DNA from: Rhodospirillaceae bacterium SYSU D60007
GTDB taxonomy: Bacteria > Pseudomonadota > Alphaproteobacteria > Reyranellales > Reyranellaceae
NCBI GenBank assembly: GCA_003574685.1
Contig: QOCQ01000008.1
Coordinates: forward strand, 62,001 to 126,000
Reading direction: 5' to 3'
Length of the DNA stretch: 64,000 nucleotides
Shown here: piece by piece, positions 62,412 through 64,000 of the stretch
Layout: the number at the start of each line of letters is the position of its first letter
Position numbering within the stretch: the stretch's first letter is position 1
The notes under the pieces: model-generated
What the model saw: the letters and a program-made list of their open reading frames with translations, nothing else
What the model was told of the DNA's origin: nothing
Database searches by the model: none
Translations under genes and position numbers: made by a program

Positions 62412-62708
62412 TCACCGTGCCGCGCGATGCCCCTCTCGCTTTCGGAGTCGTGCCTTGCGGGTCGGCATTTCGTCGCCCGGGACGGGCCGGTTGCCGAGGC
62501 CGGCACGCCTGAGGATGGCGAGCGCCTTCCCAACATCAGCACGACCGGCTCTTTCCTCAAAATAGCTTTCCGTGCGGATCGCCGACAGCTTCTCCGCCAC
62601 CGCGACATTGATGAACTGGTTGAGCGCCACACCCTCCGACTCAGCCACCTTGCGGGCTTCGTCCAGCAATGAGGGCTGCAGACGCAGGGCAAAATTGCTC
62701 TTCCTCAT
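62412..62708 (-). CDS. Ribbon-helix-helix antitoxin
   Basis: 98 residues. The N-terminus (MRKSNFALRLQPSLLDEARK, then VAESEGVALNQFINVAVAEK) is a ribbon-helix-helix DNA-binding domain; the rest likely binds the toxin. The ATG overlaps the PIN toxin stop (ATGA). It should neutralise the toxin and repress the operon. A decayed second copy lies at 61445-61609. Confidence 0.85.
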   Translation of the reverse strand: MRKSNFALRLQPSLLDEARKVAESEGVALNQFINVAVAEKLSAIRTESYFEERAGRADVGKALAILRRAGLGNRPVPGDEMPTRKARLRKREGHRAAR

Positions 62709-63133
62709 CTCGTCATCCCCAGTCGTCCTATCGTCTCTGCCGGTGACAGGACCTCTACGTTGAATCGATCCGCTGCAACGCTGATATCGCGCCTGTTGAA
62801 CGTCACGATGGCATCCGCGCGCCCGTTCACCGCAGCCTCAAGAACCATGTCGTCATCCGGATCAGGTAGTGCTGGCCGCCAAAGAAAAGCCAGCCTCACC
62901 TGCTCAGCAACGGCTGCTACAGCATCAAGGACGGTTTCAACGTCCTCCGCAGACAAACCCGCCGCCTCCAGATGTTCCCGCCGCGTCATCACGGCCTGAT
63001 ACTCGATCAGCAACGGCACCGACACCAGTAACGTAACCCGCTGATCGAGCCCCGCGACCAGGATACGCCGGGAAGCGCCGACATTGCTGCGGAGCGCGGC
63101 GACCATCGTCGCCGTGTCGAGCACCAGCCTCAT
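62705..63133 (-). CDS. PIN-domain toxin (COG1569-type)
   Basis: 142 residues. MRLVLDTATMVAALRSNVGA carries the first catalytic Asp, and LPDPDDDMVLEAAVNGRADA and IVTFNRRDI carry the remaining acidic residues of the PIN ribonuclease site. It is upstream of its antitoxin gene, with an overlapping ATGA, so translation is linked. Two 9-base direct repeats lie just upstream of its start. Confidence 0.87.
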   Translation of the reverse strand: MRLVLDTATMVAALRSNVGASRRILVAGLDQRVTLLVSVPLLIEYQAVMTRREHLEAAGLSAEDVETVLDAVAAVAEQVRLAFLWRPALPDPDDDMVLEAAVNGRADAIVTFNRRDISVAADRFNVEVLSPAETIGRLGMTR

Positions 63134-63145
63134 TCAATGAGGATA

Positions 63146-63166
63146 GATATTGCATGCGATATTGCA
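63146..63166 (-). promoter_or_regulatory. Direct repeats GATATTGCA upstream of the toxin gene
   Basis: GATATTGCA occurs at 63146-63154 and 63158-63166, 12 bases apart, 13 bases upstream of the toxin start. A likely operator for the ribbon-helix-helix antitoxin, which binds repeated half-sites. Confidence 0.45.
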
Positions 63167-63326
63167 AGCCTTTACGTGCCCCGCCGTTGACAGTTTTGTA
63201 AGCGCGCCGCTACCGTGCCGGCAAAGCAGGAGGACCGCCGTTCGGTAGTCCCCGGCGCGATGAAGCGCCCGCCGGCTGATGGATGACCATCGTCCGGGAC
63301 CGCTGCATGCAACGGGAGGATGACTG

Positions 63327-64000
63327 ATGACGACGCATCGCGCCGTGTCGCTGTGCCTTGCGCGCAGCCTTGCCGCAATCGCGCTGGCCCTGGCCGCCGC
63401 CGGGGCGGCCCATGCCCAGAGCAAGGTCGACGTGATCTTCACTGCCGGACCGACCGGCGGGAGCTGGACGCCGATGGCGGCCGCCGCCTCGCAGGTGATC
63501 AACAAGCGCTTCGCCGACCTCAACGTGCAGGTCGAGCCGGGCGCGGCGCTGGTCAACATGGAGAAGATCCGGGCCGAGAAGGCCGATATCGGCTGGTCGA
63601 TGACCACCGTGATGGCCGATGCGCGCGAGGGGACCGGCCAGTTCGCGGGCAAGAAGACCGACAAGGCGCTGTTCGTCGCCAATTTCTACCCCAACGTCTG
63701 GCAGCTCGTGGTGCCGGCCGACAGCAATATCAAGAGCGTCAAGGACCTGAAGGGCCAGCCGGTGGCGCTGCCGGCGCGCGGCAATACCAGTCTCGTCTCC
63801 GGCTGGGAGTACCTGCTGAAAGTCAACGGCATGACGCTGAACGACCTCGGGCCCAAGAGCTACGGGCCGGTGTCGTCCAATGCCGAGGCGATGAAGAACC
63901 GGCAGGCCATGGCGGCGGGCTGGTTCACCGTGGTGCCGGCCTCGTTCGTGATGGATCTCGGTGCGTCGATGAAGGTGCGCATGCTCGGCCTCAGCGACGC
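63327..64000 (+). CDS. TAXI-family TRAP transporter substrate-binding protein (3' end outside window)
   Basis: The first ~225 residues are visible. A signal peptide (LAAIALALAAAGAAHAQ) precedes the TAXI domain: VDVIFTAGPTGGSWTPMAAA, then EPGAALVNMEKIRAEKADIG and LFVANFYPNVWQLVVPADSN. It would bind a carboxylate in the periplasm for a TRAP transporter; the permease genes are expected beyond the right edge. GGGAGGA lies 6 bases upstream of the ATG at 63327. Confidence 0.93.
   Translation, partial: MTTHRAVSLCLARSLAAIALALAAAGAAHAQSKVDVIFTAGPTGGSWTPMAAAASQVINKRFADLNVQVEPGAALVNMEKIRAEKADIGWSMTTVMADAREGTGQFAGKKTDKALFVANFYPNVWQLVVPADSNIKSVKDLKGQPVALPARGNTSLVSGWEYLLKVNGMTLNDLGPKSYGPVSSNAEAMKNRQAMAAGWFTVVPASFVMDLGASMKVRMLGLSD

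Noticed and set aside
59918-63300. Integrated phage or transposon carrying the 60-63 kb genes
   Set aside because: No integrase, transposase, terminal inverted repeats or tRNA target was found; the region is better described as a small decayed accessory patch.
1-64000. tRNA, rRNA or CRISPR features
   Set aside because: No cloverleaf-like tRNA sequences, rRNA segments or spaced direct repeats were seen on either strand; a covariance-model scan would settle tRNAs and small RNAs.

Overview
The window is a stretch of a high-GC alphaproteobacterial chromosome. The gene orders point to this class: hemC / hemD-mitofilin / hemY divergent from tsaD; an LpoA-like lipoprotein gene divergent from rsmI-yraN, followed by gshB; a DUF1674 gene divergent from htpX-rsmB; and an EcfG-type sigma factor followed by NepR. 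A Reyranella-like or other Rhodospirillales-type bacterium is my guess; nothing in the window fixes the genus. No rRNA, tRNA, CRISPR array, integrase or insertion sequence was found. Most of the window is ordinary chromosome with short intergenic gaps.

Layout. 0-7 kb: 3' part of an MscS channel gene, then the haem genes hemC, a single reading frame joining HemD to a mitofilin-like membrane protein, and hemY. 7-13 kb: tsaD, two adjacent 2-oxoglutarate oxygenase genes, gpsA, an EVE protein, an EamA transporter and a gentisate dioxygenase. 13-18 kb: a lipoprotein, a histidine-phosphatase-fold protein, the YggS PLP protein, a TPR protein, an Smr protein and a diiron MBL protein. 18-22.5 kb: a thioesterase / acyl-CoA ligase / zinc-free alcohol dehydrogenase-like operon, then the general stress response pair ecfG-nepR. 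22.5-33 kb: ada, HIT, LysE, the LpoA-like lipoprotein with rsmI-yraN, SirB1, gshB, an ankyrin protein, a broken cytochrome c peroxidase gene, a DUF882 peptidase and a SYLF protein. 33-36 kb: cobU-cobS divergent from cobT. 36-45 kb: transporters, a YkvA protein, rmuC, a lipid kinase, an M20 amidohydrolase, an HCCA isomerase-like protein, xthA and two very small membrane proteins. 45-50 kb: rsmB, htpX, DUF1674, a nuclease, fdxA and carD. 50-60 kb: acyl-CoA and dehydrogenase genes, a MoxR/vWA pair, a heparinase-like protein, a caspase-fold peptidase and a DUF35/thiolase-fold pair. 60-63.2 kb: a small accessory patch with a broken OLD-like ATPase/TOPRIM gene, a broken antitoxin remnant, a proline-rich lipoprotein and an intact PIN/ribbon-helix-helix toxin-antitoxin pair. 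The window closes in a TAXI-type TRAP transporter binding-protein gene.

How the parts work together. HemC and HemD make uroporphyrinogen III. The mitofilin-like half and HemY are membrane proteins that travel with them. CobU, CobS and CobT attach the lower ligand of cobalamin. EcfG and NepR form the sigma/anti-sigma core of the stress response, and their usual partner PhyR is not in the window. Between 11 and 18 kb, several gene ends carry short hairpins built on the same CCTTCCCC / GGGGAAGG core, and two larger palindromic repeats sit near 2.1 kb and 54.2 kb.

The most unusual items are the HemD-mitofilin fusion frame, the two tandem 2-oxoglutarate oxygenase genes (one with a peroxiredoxin-like front half) inside the tsaD-gpsA segment, the decayed defence/toxin-antitoxin patch near 61 kb with its duplicated antitoxin remnant, and a thiolase-fold protein without the nucleophilic cysteine beside a DUF35 partner.
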